7,890 bases of DNA from an uncultured Syntrophomonadaceae bacterium (GCA_944391275.1 CALXSZ010000156.1:1-7890), one strand, 5' to 3'; shown: positions 1 to 6,686, numbered from the stretch's first letter. A program made the numbers and translations. The notes: generated by a model not told the origin, from the sequence alone.

Positions 1-822
1 ATAGATATTCGCACCAATACGCTGAAAAATACGCCGGCAGTACTTCTTGAAACCCTGGAGCAAGAAGGGGCGCAAGCTCGAATTTCCAAGGTTGTGCCGG
101 ACGCCATAGAATTGATGCATGTTGACCATGCTGTGACGGATCAGCCTTCCTTTCAGATGGGGAAATTTTATATTCAAAATAGGGCTTCCCAGTTGGCCGC
201 GTATATTGCGCAACCTCAGCCCGGAGAACTTATTATGGATTTATGCTGTGGAATTGGTGGGAAAAGCACGCATCTGGCGGAGAAAAGTCAGGATCAAGCG
301 ACGATTTTTGCAGTGGACAGCTATGCGCATAAATTACAGCTTCTCCTAGAAAATTGCGCAAGATTGGGTCTGCATTCCATTCATACTATTTGCGCAGACA
401 TTGCAAAGGGACTTCCGGATTATATTGAAAAAGCCGATCGTGTCATATTGGATGCGCCTTGTTCCGGATGGGGCGTACTCAATCGAAGAGCAGATATCCG
501 TTGGAGGCAGGATGCGAAACAATTAGGCGATTTAAAAAAAATAAAAAAAACCCTGTTTCATCAGGCCGCCGCTTTCGTGAAACCGGGTGGAATGCTTCTC
601 TATATTACGTGTACCCTGCGAACAGAAGAAAACGAAGCGAATGTTTGGACCTTTTTACAAGAACATCCAGAATTTCAAACAGAAAGTTTTACAGATGCAA
701 TTTCCTTTTTTCCTTTATCTGAAGAAGACCGTAAAATGGCTCGAGAGGGGATGCTGACGATTTTACCGGGAATTTATGGAACAGATGGAATGTTTTATAC
801 AAAACTAAGAAAGGAAGCGTGA
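1..822 (+). CDS. rsmB: 16S rRNA (cytosine-967-C5)-methyltransferase RsmB, 5'-truncated by the window edge
   Basis: RsmB transfers a methyl group from SAM to C5 of a cytosine in helix 31 of 16S rRNA (C967 in E. coli numbering). The frame is open from base 1 with no start, so this is the C-terminal 273 residues. The family is usually about 440-450 residues, so the N-terminal NusB-like RNA-binding domain lies mostly upstream. Visible, numbered in the fragment: the PUA/ferredoxin-like edge, the RNMT signature around GKFYIQNRAS, SAM motif I at about 79-93 (MDLCCGIGGKSTHLA), the acidic motif II VDSY, motif IV DAPCSGWG with its cysteine at 154 (base 460), and motif VI ITCTLRTEENEANV with its cysteine at 204 (base 610). 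These are the two cysteines expected for m5C chemistry: the TC cysteine of motif IV/VI pairs gives attack and release. Motif I departs from the usual CAAPGGK. The end is typical (TDGMFYTKL). A GTG at 94 is internal, not the start. It is followed 7 bases later by rlmN. Confidence 0.93.
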   Translation: MDIRTNTLKNTPAVLLETLEQEGAQARISKVVPDAIELMHVDHAVTDQPSFQMGKFYIQNRASQLAAYIAQPQPGELIMDLCCGIGGKSTHLAEKSQDQATIFAVDSYAHKLQLLLENCARLGLHSIHTICADIAKGLPDYIEKADRVILDAPCSGWGVLNRRADIRWRQDAKQLGDLKKIKKTLFHQAAAFVKPGGMLLYITCTLRTEENEANVWTFLQEHPEFQTESFTDAISFFPLSEEDRKMAREGMLTILPGIYGTDGMFYTKLRKEA

Positions 823-829
823 GCGGGAG
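811..829 (+). promoter_or_regulatory. Shine-Dalgarno region for rlmN, with TTG start
   Basis: Two purine runs precede the TTG at 830. AAGGAAG (811-817) is a fair anti-16S match about 12 bases away, slightly long. GGGAG (825-829) abuts the start and is too close to act alone. Both overlap or adjoin the rsmB stop codon at 820-822, so ribosomes finishing rsmB could reinitiate here. This supports, but does not prove, the TTG start. Confidence 0.45.
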
Positions 830-1900
830 TTGAGCACAAAGTGTATCGAACTTGCCGGAATGTCACTGGATGCGTTAGAGAATTGGATGAAAAGTTTGGG
901 TCAACCGGGCTATCGCGGAGAACAAATTTTTCAATGGATTCATCAGAAGAATAGGTTTGATTTGGATGAAATGAAAAATTTACCCCAAGCGTTGCGTGAT
1001 AAATTGAAAGAATCAGCGAGCTTGTTTATTCCTAGCGTTTTACAGCGACAAACGGCGTCGGACGGCACCCGAAAACTCTTGTTGGAAATGCAAGATGGCA
1101 AACGAATCGAAACCGTTCTGATCCCACAGAGGCTTCAGGGAAAAACGCGTTATTCCATTTGTGTTTCCACGCAAATTGGATGTCCCATACGCTGCGCTTT
1201 TTGTGCGACGGGAAAATCGGGTTTTTATCGCAATTTGAAAACGCATGAAATCGTGGGGCAAGTATTGAGGGCCAAACAGGAACTGCACGATGTATTACAT
1301 ATCCCCCGAACAGAAAAAGTCATTACGAATGTTGTTTATATGGGAATGGGGGAACCCTTTTTGAATTATGAAACGACGATGGAGTCGGTACGTTTGCTCA
1401 ATGAACATCAAGGGCTTGATATTGGACAGCGGCGTATAACGTTATCCACATCCGGCGAGGTGAAGGGAATAAAAAAACTTATGACGGAGAATTTGCAAGT
1501 GACATTGGCGGTTTCGTTGCATGCCTGTAATAATACTTTACGAAATCAATTGGTTCCGCTCAACCGGAAGTATCCTTTAGAAGTTTTAATGGATGCGCTG
1601 ATGCAATATCATCAAAAAACGGGCCGACGGATTACTTTTGAATATATTTTGCTGGACCATTGTAACATGAGCCGGAAAGACGCGGATGATTTGATTCGTT
1701 GGCAAAAGCCTTTGGGGGCGAATATTAATTTAATTCCATATAATCCAGTACCAGGGGCGCCCTTTGGGAAACCGCCCAAGAAAAAAATAGAGGAATTTAT
1801 GACGTATTTACGAGAAAAAAATGTGAATGTTACTTTGCGATCCGAACATGGTCCAAGCATACAGGCTGCATGTGGACAGCTTGCCGTGCGGAAAGGATAA
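830..1900 (+). CDS. rlmN: Dual-specificity RNA methyltransferase RlmN (23S rRNA A2503 / tRNA A37 C2-methylation)
   Basis: RlmN is a radical SAM enzyme that methylates C2 of A2503 in 23S rRNA and, in studied members, A37 of some tRNAs, through a methyl-cysteine intermediate. The 356-residue product has the family's usual length. Visible: the N-terminal helical segment QPGYRGEQIFQWIH (25-38), the radical SAM cluster motif CPIRCAFC with cysteines 118, 122 and 125, GMGEP at 172-176 (SAM binding), STSG near 206-209, SLHA near 229-232, and the C-terminal AACGQL with C348, the expected methyl-accepting cysteine. C118 is the first Fe-S ligand here, not the methyl carrier. The first usable start after the in-frame stop at 806 is TTG at 830, which gives a normal N-terminus leading into IELAGMSLDAL. 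The only nearby ATG (860) would cut into that conserved region. The gene sits 7 bases after rsmB and 7 bases before stp, so co-transcription is likely. The Asp usual before IxAACGQL is Ser343. Confidence 0.95.
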   Translation: MSTKCIELAGMSLDALENWMKSLGQPGYRGEQIFQWIHQKNRFDLDEMKNLPQALRDKLKESASLFIPSVLQRQTASDGTRKLLLEMQDGKRIETVLIPQRLQGKTRYSICVSTQIGCPIRCAFCATGKSGFYRNLKTHEIVGQVLRAKQELHDVLHIPRTEKVITNVVYMGMGEPFLNYETTMESVRLLNEHQGLDIGQRRITLSTSGEVKGIKKLMTENLQVTLAVSLHACNNTLRNQLVPLNRKYPLEVLMDALMQYHQKTGRRITFEYILLDHCNMSRKDADDLIRWQKPLGANINLIPYNPVPGAPFGKPPKKKIEEFMTYLREKNVNVTLRSEHGPSIQAACGQLAVRKG

Positions 1901-1907
1901 TAAAAAC

Positions 1908-2633
1908 ATGAAAACAGTTGGATTATCCCATATAGGATATTGCCGAAATAACAATGAAGACAGCTATTTATGTGATGAAGAGTTGGGGCTGTTTATTTTA
2001 TGCGATGGGATGGGCGGTCATTTAGGCGGAGAAGTAGCCTCTAGTCTGGCGGTGCAAATTGTTGCGCAGGAGATGAGAAAAAGTCAGCCGATTGCAGAAC
2101 CGGCCGCCGCCTTGCGCCAGGCGATTGAAAAAGCCAATTTAGCGATTTGGAATAAAAGCCATGAGGATCAAACCCTAAGAGAAATGGGGACGACTATCAC
2201 GGCGGCTTTTATTCACGAATCGACGCTCGTTGTAGCGCATGTGGGGGATTCTTCTTTATTTGTTTTTGATCAAAAACGAGGGGGAAAAATTACCCACGAC
2301 CATACGTTAGCTGAAAGTATGCGTCAAGGCGCTCTTTTGAAAGAAAAAGAGGAATTTAATGCCTATAATCACATTCTTACCCGGGCTTTAGGGATGGAAC
2401 CGGACGTACGCGTGGATTTTTTCAGTCAAGAACTATCTGGGGATGAGATCATTTTATTAGCGAGCGACGGATTAACCGATCTATTAAAAGATGAGGAGAT
2501 CTCTAGCGTCATACGCAATCAAAGCGGAATCAAAGAGAAAGCGCAGACATTTGTTGATACGGCCCTGGCCAGAGGCGGATACGATAATATCACGGTGATT
2601 TTGGTGCAATTACAAAAAGGAGGTCGTTCATAA
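1908..2633 (+). CDS. stp: Stp/PrpC-type PP2C serine/threonine protein phosphatase
   Basis: This is a cytosolic, metal-dependent PPM/PP2C phosphatase of 241 residues, the usual size for bacterial Stp/PrpC proteins, which reverse phosphorylation by the partner PASTA kinase. Motifs in order: RNNNED (13-18), CDGMGGH (32-38), MGTT (93-96), HVGDSS (111-116), HILTRALG (155-162), SDGLTD (186-191) and GGYDNITVI (223-231). Asp18, Asp33, Asp187 and Asp226 fit the expected Mn/Mg ligands. The frame is open further upstream (a possible ATG at 1827), but that would overlap rlmN by 74 bases and add a non-homologous leader. ATG 1908 has GGAAAGGA at 1890-1897, about 10 bases upstream, and starts the canonical MKTVGLSHIGYCR N-terminus. 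The stop overlaps the prkC start by one base (TAATG), suggesting coupled translation of phosphatase and kinase. One deviation: the usual GDSR is GDSS. Confidence 0.96.
   Translation: MKTVGLSHIGYCRNNNEDSYLCDEELGLFILCDGMGGHLGGEVASSLAVQIVAQEMRKSQPIAEPAAALRQAIEKANLAIWNKSHEDQTLREMGTTITAAFIHESTLVVAHVGDSSLFVFDQKRGGKITHDHTLAESMRQGALLKEKEEFNAYNHILTRALGMEPDVRVDFFSQELSGDEIILLASDGLTDLLKDEEISSVIRNQSGIKEKAQTFVDTALARGGYDNITVILVQLQKGGRS
2617..2624 (+). promoter_or_regulatory. Strong Shine-Dalgarno for prkC
   Basis: AAGGAGGT is a near-perfect complement to the 3' end of 16S rRNA and lies 8 bases before the prkC ATG at 2633. It is inside the last codons of stp, so kinase translation can start independently as well as by coupling through the TAATG overlap. 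Confidence 0.85.
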
Positions 2634-4693
2634 TGGAAGGGAGAATTTTAGGCGGCCGTTATGAATTGCTACATATCGTTGGAGAAGGCGGCATGGGGAC
2701 GGTCTATAAGGCAAGATGCAGGATCTTGGACCGTATTGTTGCGGTTAAAATATTAAAAGAAGAATTTGCGGATAACGCCAGTTTTGTTGAAAAATTTCGG
2801 ACGGAAGCCATGGCGGCCGCGCGTATTACGCATCCCAATATTGTGAATGTATATGATGTTGGGCGAGATAACGGTATCTATTATATTGTAATGGAATATG
2901 TAGAGGGGCAAACGCTAAAGGAGTATATTGCCAGTCAAGGCGTGGTGCCTTTAGCAACGGCGATTAACATTACGGTCATGATTTGCGACGGCGTCCAATT
3001 TGCACATGAAAATCAGGTGATTCATCGCGATTTAAAGCCGCAAAACATCTTAATTACGAACCAGGGAAGCGTAAAAGTCGCGGACTTCGGCATTGCGCGC
3101 GCCAACACCACAGCGACCATTACCTTTAATAAGGATCAGGTGATTGGTTCCGTCCATTATATTTCGCCGGAACAAGCCCGTGGGGCAGGCGTAAGCTATG
3201 CGACGGATATCTATTCGATTGGATGCATATTATATGAGATGTGTACAGGACAGATGCCATTTGACGCGGAAAGCCCGGTGACGGTTGCATTAAAACATAT
3301 TCATGATGAACCGATCCCGCCGGCTGATCTGAATCCGGCGATATCGCCGGAGTTGGAAGATATTATTTTACATGCAATGATGAAATTGCCGGACCGGCGC
3401 TTTCACAGTGTGGAGGAAATGGGCAAAGAACTTTTACGGGTTGCTGCCGGGATGAAAAAGCAAAGTTATCATCCTTATAATGAAGTGAATCCGGAACCTA
3501 CTCAAGAAGAGGTTGTGAATGAAAAAATCGTAGCAGCACAAGAGGTGAAACAGGATTTGGGAACCAATCATCATTCGCGAAAGAAAAAGATGCGGCCAGC
3601 CGCAAAGATTATTATCGGCGTAGCGGTTCTGGCCTTTGTTGCTGGGATGGTTTCAGCCTTTGGCGGAAATTTTTTTGGTAAGGAAGTACAAGTACCCGTG
3701 CTTGTTGGGGAAACCTTGACGGATGCGCAGAACAAAGCGGAAGAAAGTGGATTAAAACTCAATATTATCAGCCGTCAACCGGATGATGAATATGATGTGG
3801 ATATGATTATCAATCAGGATCCGGAAGCCGGGAGTAATGTGAAAGAAGGAAGAGAAATCAAGGTTATTGTTAGCAGCGGGCTAGAAGACGGCGTGGAGAG
3901 CGTCCTTTTAGAGGATATGGAAGGAATGTCGCAGACAGCTGCGGAAACGTATTTAAGAGAGGCCGGTTTGCTGGTAGAAATTGAACAAACCTATGATCAA
4001 AAGTATGCGGAAGGGGTGGTTATCTCACAGACGCCTCATGCGGGTAATCAAGTTGCGAAAGGGACAACGGTTGTTTTAATGGTTAGCATGGGAGCGGAAG
4101 CCGACAGAGTCAGGGTACCGGATTGTCTAGGTTCAACCCAGCAAGAAGCGGAGGCGAAATTAACGGAGGCCGGTCTGACATTAGGTTCTGTCAGTTATAG
4201 GGAGAGCGATGCGTCTGAGGTTGGAAGAGTAGTGGAACAAAGTATTCAGGCCAACACCATGATTGCGGAAGGGACGGCTATCGGCATTACGCTGGGACAG
4301 GAAGCGCAAGAGGAAACGCCGGTCGAGACGGAACAGCCTGTAGAAAGCACAGAAGAACCCGTTACAGCTCCGGAAGAAACGCCGGATACGACTGAAACCG
4401 CTCCAGAAGAAACAACGACTCCATCCCCTGTAACAGAGGAGGAACAACCAGCGGATTCAACAACCGAGCCGGAAACGGAAGTATTGAGAAATAAAGCGGT
4501 CAGTATTCAGTTGCCGAGCGATAAAACCAGTTATTCGGTCAGCGTGGAAGTGACGGATGCCCATGGACAGCGAAATGTTTATCAACAAACGTTGGCTGGA
4601 GGCGTAAGCGTGACGCTTAATATCAGTTATTATGGAAGCGGAACCTATCAGGTTTATTTGGACGGAAATCCGAGTAGTTCAGGAACCTTATAG
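2633..4693 (+). CDS. prkC: PrkC/Stk1-type membrane serine/threonine kinase with three PASTA repeats
   Basis: A Hanks-type kinase of 686 residues that, in studied homologues, senses peptidoglycan fragments or lipid II through its external PASTA repeats and phosphorylates cytosolic targets in growth, division, translation and spore germination. Kinase domain about 10-270: glycine loop GEGGMGTVYKA (17-27), Lys39 in AVKIL, Glu58, HRDLKPQN with catalytic Asp133, DFG at 151-153, a Thr-rich activation loop (Thr159, 160, 162, 164) and GSVHYISPEQARG at 172-184. A juxtamembrane stretch ends in a basic cluster (SRKKKMRP), then one transmembrane helix at about 324-343, so the N-terminus is cytosolic. Three PASTA repeats follow at about 351-416, 422-487 and 492-556. 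A Glu/Thr/Pro-rich linker (about 556-618) leads to a short beta-rich C-terminal domain (619-686), comparable in place to the Ig-like domain after the PASTA repeats in B. subtilis PrkC. It is translationally coupled to stp and ends 29 bases before rsgA. Confidence 0.96.
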   Translation: MEGRILGGRYELLHIVGEGGMGTVYKARCRILDRIVAVKILKEEFADNASFVEKFRTEAMAAARITHPNIVNVYDVGRDNGIYYIVMEYVEGQTLKEYIASQGVVPLATAINITVMICDGVQFAHENQVIHRDLKPQNILITNQGSVKVADFGIARANTTATITFNKDQVIGSVHYISPEQARGAGVSYATDIYSIGCILYEMCTGQMPFDAESPVTVALKHIHDEPIPPADLNPAISPELEDIILHAMMKLPDRRFHSVEEMGKELLRVAAGMKKQSYHPYNEVNPEPTQEEVVNEKIVAAQEVKQDLGTNHHSRKKKMRPAAKIIIGVAVLAFVAGMVSAFGGNFFGKEVQVPVLVGETLTDAQNKAEESGLKLNIISRQPDDEYDVDMIINQDPEAGSNVKEGREIKVIVSSGLEDGVESVLLEDMEGMSQTAAETYLREAGLLVEIEQTYDQKYAEGVVISQTPHAGNQVAKGTTVVLMVSMGAEADRVRVPDCLGSTQQEAEAKLTEAGLTLGSVSYRESDASEVGRVVEQSIQANTMIAEGTAIGITLGQEAQEETPVETEQPVESTEEPVTAPEETPDTTETAPEETTTPSPVTEEEQPADSTTEPETEVLRNKAVSIQLPSDKTSYSVSVEVTDAHGQRNVYQQTLAGGVSVTLNISYYGSGTYQVYLDGNPSSSGTL
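4298..4486 (+). other. Thr/Glu/Pro-rich low-complexity linker in PrkC
   Basis: Residues 556-618 of PrkC are dominated by Glu, Thr, Pro, Gln and Ser, with imperfect repeats of the APEET type (near 579-584 and 590-595). The encoding DNA has matching imperfect repeats of cc(a/g)gaagaaac. It follows the third PASTA repeat, so it is outside the cell and probably acts as an extended, acidic wall-spanning spacer for the terminal domain. Confidence 0.75.
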
Positions 4694-4710
4694 AGCCGCA
4701 GAGAAAAGAA

Positions 4711-4720
4711 AAGGGAAAAG
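4711..4720 (+). promoter_or_regulatory. Shine-Dalgarno for rsgA, supporting a TTG start
   Basis: The purine run AAGGGAAAAG lies just before TTG 4723, with AGGG ending 7 bases from it. There is no in-frame ATG or GTG before the conserved NYAGYYYV region; the only others are weak ATA or CTG codons. This makes TTG the best start. Confidence 0.6.
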
Positions 4721-4722
4721 AT

Positions 4723-5652
4723 TTGCAACCAAAACAGAAATGGGAGACATCCCCGAAAAATCAACGTTCACAATCCATAAAAAAGAACGGATTAGTTCTG
4801 AAAAATTATGCAGGGTATTATTATGTGCAACTCGATCATCGGGAACTCATCGAGTGTCGCATTCGTGGAAAAATAAAAGAAACCATCCTGACTGGCGATT
4901 GGGTGGAAATTACGCTGTTAAAAAATCAACGGGGCGTTATCGAGAAACGACTCCCGCGGAAAAACCAATTATATCGTCCACGTATCGCCAATAGCAGTCT
5001 GGTATTGATGGTGTTGGCCAAAAATCATCCGCAGCCGGATCTGATGATGGTGGACCGTCTTTTGTTATTAATTTATTATTGTGGCTTAAAGCCGTGCATT
5101 ATTCTGAATAAAGACGATTTGCCGGATTCGGATCCGGCAGAAAAGATTCGCGAATATTACAAACAATGCGGGATAACGGTGCTCTCTGTTTCTACGCAAA
5201 CCAAAAAAGGAATTGAGGCGTTAGAAAAAATCATCGAGGGAGAAATTGCGGTTTTGGCCGGTCCTTCCGGTGTGGGAAAAACAAGCCTTTTAAATCAGCT
5301 GATTCCAGGAATCGATGAACGGACACAGAGCGTCAGCGCCAAAATTGGCCGGGGCAGACATACAACCCGACATGTTGAACTTTATCCTTTGCCGTCTGGA
5401 GGTTGGCTGGCGGATACTCCCGGATTCAGCGTAATGGATTTACCGGCTATGCGGCGTGAAGAATTGAGAAACTATTTCCCGGATTTTATTCCCTGGCAAA
5501 ATCATTGCCGCTTTGGAAATTGTTTGCATTACAAGGAACAAGATTGCGCGGTAATGGACGCGGTTGAGAAAAAGAAAATTTTAGAGCAACGATACCGCAA
5601 CTATATCTTGATGCTGGAGGAAATTATGGAGAAAGAGAGGAACTATTCATGA
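4723..5652 (+). CDS. rsgA: Small ribosomal subunit biogenesis GTPase RsgA (CpgA/YloQ)
   Basis: RsgA is a circularly permuted GTPase that binds the 30S subunit late in assembly, checks the decoding centre and releases RbfA on GTP hydrolysis. The 309 residues show an N-terminal OB-fold (about 27-80), then G-motifs in the permuted order typical of the family: G4 NKDD (129-132), a G5-like region near [10 protein letters not shown]1 P-loop GPSGVGKT (180-187), switch [10 protein letters not shown] (209-217) and G3 DTPGFS (231-236). A C-terminal zinc-binding helical domain has C262, C267, H269 and C275. The TTG start gives about 25 extra Gln/Lys/Ser-rich residues before the OB-fold, longer than many homologues. 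In B. subtilis the orthologue CpgA is phosphorylated by PrkC, so adjacency to prkC is functionally sensible. The last four bases overlap rpe (ATGA), implying coupled translation. Confidence 0.95.
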   Translation: MQPKQKWETSPKNQRSQSIKKNGLVLKNYAGYYYVQLDHRELIECRIRGKIKETILTGDWVEITLLKNQRGVIEKRLPRKNQLYRPRIANSSLVLMVLAKNHPQPDLMMVDRLLLLIYYCGLKPCIILNKDDLPDSDPAEKIREYYKQCGITVLSVSTQTKKGIEALEKIIEGEIAVLAGPSGVGKTSLLNQLIPGIDERTQSVSAKIGRGRHTTRHVELYPLPSGGWLADTPGFSVMDLPAMRREELRNYFPDFIPWQNHCRFGNCLHYKEQDCAVMDAVEKKKILEQRYRNYILMLEEIMEKERNYS

Positions 5653-6314
5653 CACTCGTAGCCCCGTCGATCCTTTCGGCTGATTTTGCTTGTTTGGGGG
5701 AAGAAGTCAAGCGGCTGGAAAAAGCTGGAGCGGATTGTGTACATATTGATGTGATGGATGGTCAATTTGTACCGAATTTAACGATCGGAGCTCCCGTCGT
5801 AAAAGCATTGCGAAAAGAAACAAATTTGCCGTTTGACGTCCATCTCATGATTCAACATCCGGAAAATCTTATTCCGGATTTTATTCAGGCTGGAGCGGAC
5901 TGGATCAGCGTTCATGCAGAAGCCTGCGTTCATTTGCATCGCGTCCGACAAATGATTCACGAGGGAGGGAAAAAAGCTGGCGTAGCGCTTAATCCAGCGA
6001 CCCCCTTAACGAGCGTCCAGTATCTTCTGAAAGATGTGGATTATATTTTATTAATGACGGTCAATCCGGGGTTTGGTGGGCAACCGTTTATCCGGCATGT
6101 CCTTCCCAAAATACAGGAGCTGCGTCAAATGATTCGGGAACAGGCCGATGAACGTCCCATCTATATTGAAGTGGATGGAGGCGTGAACCAGGAAACCGGA
6201 ACATTGTGCGTACAAGCCGGAGCGGATATATTGGTTGCAGGATCGTATGTTTTTTCTTATACGGAGTTAGAAAAACCGATTCGGCAATTGCAGACGCTGC
6301 ACTCCAGCCTTTAA
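5649..6314 (+). CDS. rpe: Ribulose-phosphate 3-epimerase
   Basis: Rpe interconverts D-ribulose 5-phosphate and D-xylulose 5-phosphate in the pentose phosphate pathway, in the cytosol. The 221-residue product is a TIM barrel of normal family length. Visible: APSILSADF (5-13), [13 protein letters not shown] (31-43), FDVHLM (62-67), VNPGFGGQ (138-145) and VDGGVN (175-180). Metal ligands His32, Asp34, His65 and Asp176 are present, the last two Asp also being the acid-base pair; Ser10 and the GFGG and GS (198-199) elements fit phosphate and substrate binding. The ATG lies inside the rsgA stop (ATGA), with AGAGAGG at 5634-5640, 8 bases upstream. It is the last gene of the dense cluster; the next gene starts 108 bases later behind its own promoter-like site. 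Confidence 0.97.
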   Translation: MTLVAPSILSADFACLGEEVKRLEKAGADCVHIDVMDGQFVPNLTIGAPVVKALRKETNLPFDVHLMIQHPENLIPDFIQAGADWISVHAEACVHLHRVRQMIHEGGKKAGVALNPATPLTSVQYLLKDVDYILLMTVNPGFGGQPFIRHVLPKIQELRQMIREQADERPIYIEVDGGVNQETGTLCVQAGADILVAGSYVFSYTELEKPIRQLQTLHSSL

Positions 6315-6334
6315 ATTCGCAACAAAAGAAAAAG

Positions 6335-6354
6335 AAGCGTACTTGACAAGCGTA
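6335..6354 (+). repeat. Direct repeat AAGCGTA x2 flanking the -35 hexamer
   Basis: AAGCGTA occurs at 6335-6341 and again at 6348-6354, with starts 13 bases apart, so the two copies bracket TTGACA (the second shares its last base). This could be an operator or chance; only two short copies are present. Confidence 0.35.
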
Positions 6355-6371
6355 ATTCTCTATAGTATGTA
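6343..6371 (+). promoter_or_regulatory. Putative sigma-A-type promoter upstream of the small unknown gene
   Basis: A perfect -35 hexamer TTGACA lies at 6343-6348. At the ideal 17-base spacing is TATGTA (6366-6371), a moderate -10 (3 of 6 matches). TATAGT (6361) is a better hexamer but only 12 bases away, and TATAAA (6372) is 23 bases away, so the exact -10 is uncertain. The AT-rich setting and position in the only sizeable gap in the window support a promoter for the 6423-onward unit. Confidence 0.55.
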
Positions 6372-6409
6372 TATAAATAAAAAAGTTCCATGCAAAATCA
6401 ATGGCTAAA

Positions 6410-6415
6410 AAGGAG
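6410..6415 (+). promoter_or_regulatory. Strong Shine-Dalgarno for the 87-codon gene, deciding a GTG start
   Basis: AAGGAG lies 7 bases before GTG 6423. The same site could serve ATG 6419, but that frame stops after six codons. The in-frame ATG at 6390 has no Shine-Dalgarno and is upstream of this site. GTG 6423 is therefore preferred. Confidence 0.7.
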
Positions 6416-6422
6416 TATATGG

Positions 6423-6686
6423 GTGGAAGAAAATGGTGATCCTGTGACGGATCGAAGAAAGAACGTAAAACGATACGATGGATCTCGCGAAGGCATAGTT
6501 TTTTCAGTTGGACAATCAAAGGGAAAACTGTGCCTTTTGGCGCGTCAAACGGAAGTATTTCCAATAAAAAAAGAATGGTATGTTGCGGTTCTCCCAGAAT
6601 GTAAAATTCGTGAACCAGCCGGAGGGGATGCTGAAGGGATCAGAAAGATATGGAGATACAAAATGGAAAGGATCGATGAAGCATGA
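6423..6686 (+). CDS. Small hypothetical protein, 87 residues, coupled to a CNNM-type membrane protein
   Basis: I do not recognise a family. The reading frame is credible because it has a strong AAGGAG site at correct spacing, a promoter-like sequence upstream, and a stop that overlaps the next gene by 4 bases (ATGA). The product is soluble-looking, with no signal peptide or membrane segment, and is highly charged (about 18 Lys/Arg against 15 Asp/Glu). Residues 8-23 are basic (DRRKNVKRYDG), followed by alternating hydrophobic stretches that look like beta strands (GIVFSVG 24-30, KLCLLA 35-40, EWYVAVL 51-57) and a charged, helix-like tail from about 69. There are two cysteines (37 and 60), too few and too far apart to suggest a metal site alone. 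A small beta barrel of OB or SH3 type is possible but is only a guess. Starting at ATG 6390 would add 11 residues without a ribosome site. Confidence 0.6.
   Translation: MEENGDPVTDRRKNVKRYDGSREGIVFSVGQSKGKLCLLARQTEVFPIKKEWYVAVLPECKIREPAGGDAEGIRKIWRYKMERIDEA
6667..6672 (+). promoter_or_regulatory. Shine-Dalgarno for the CNNM-family gene
   Basis: AAAGGA lies 10 bases before ATG 6683, within the end of the small gene. With the ATGA overlap it supports this start and coupled translation. Confidence 0.6.

Noticed and set aside
1827..1907. Upstream ATG extending stp by 27 codons
   Set aside because: It overlaps rlmN and adds a leader unlike PP2C proteins; ATG 1908 has the proper ribosome site and canonical N-terminus.
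4632..4994. 120-codon plus-strand frame across the prkC/rsgA junction
   Set aside because: It overlaps the ends of two well-supported genes in another frame and has no recognisable product.
6290..6300. Short hairpin GCAG-ACG-CTGC at the end of rpe
   Set aside because: The 4-bp stem is too weak and no T-run follows, so it does not support a rho-independent terminator.
6388..6404. CCAT/ATGG inverted repeat in the leader of the small gene as a possible regulatory hairpin
   Set aside because: A 4-bp stem with a 9-base loop is too weak to support a riboswitch or attenuator.
6438..6453. Inverted repeat GATCC/GGATC with a 6-base loop
   Set aside because: The stem is only 5 bp, lies inside the small coding region and has no T-tract, so it is not a terminator.
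6088..6564. 158-codon minus-strand frame spanning the end of rpe and the promoter region
   Set aside because: It is antisense to rpe and the small gene, has no family resemblance, and its sequence mirrors rpe codons; a shadow frame.
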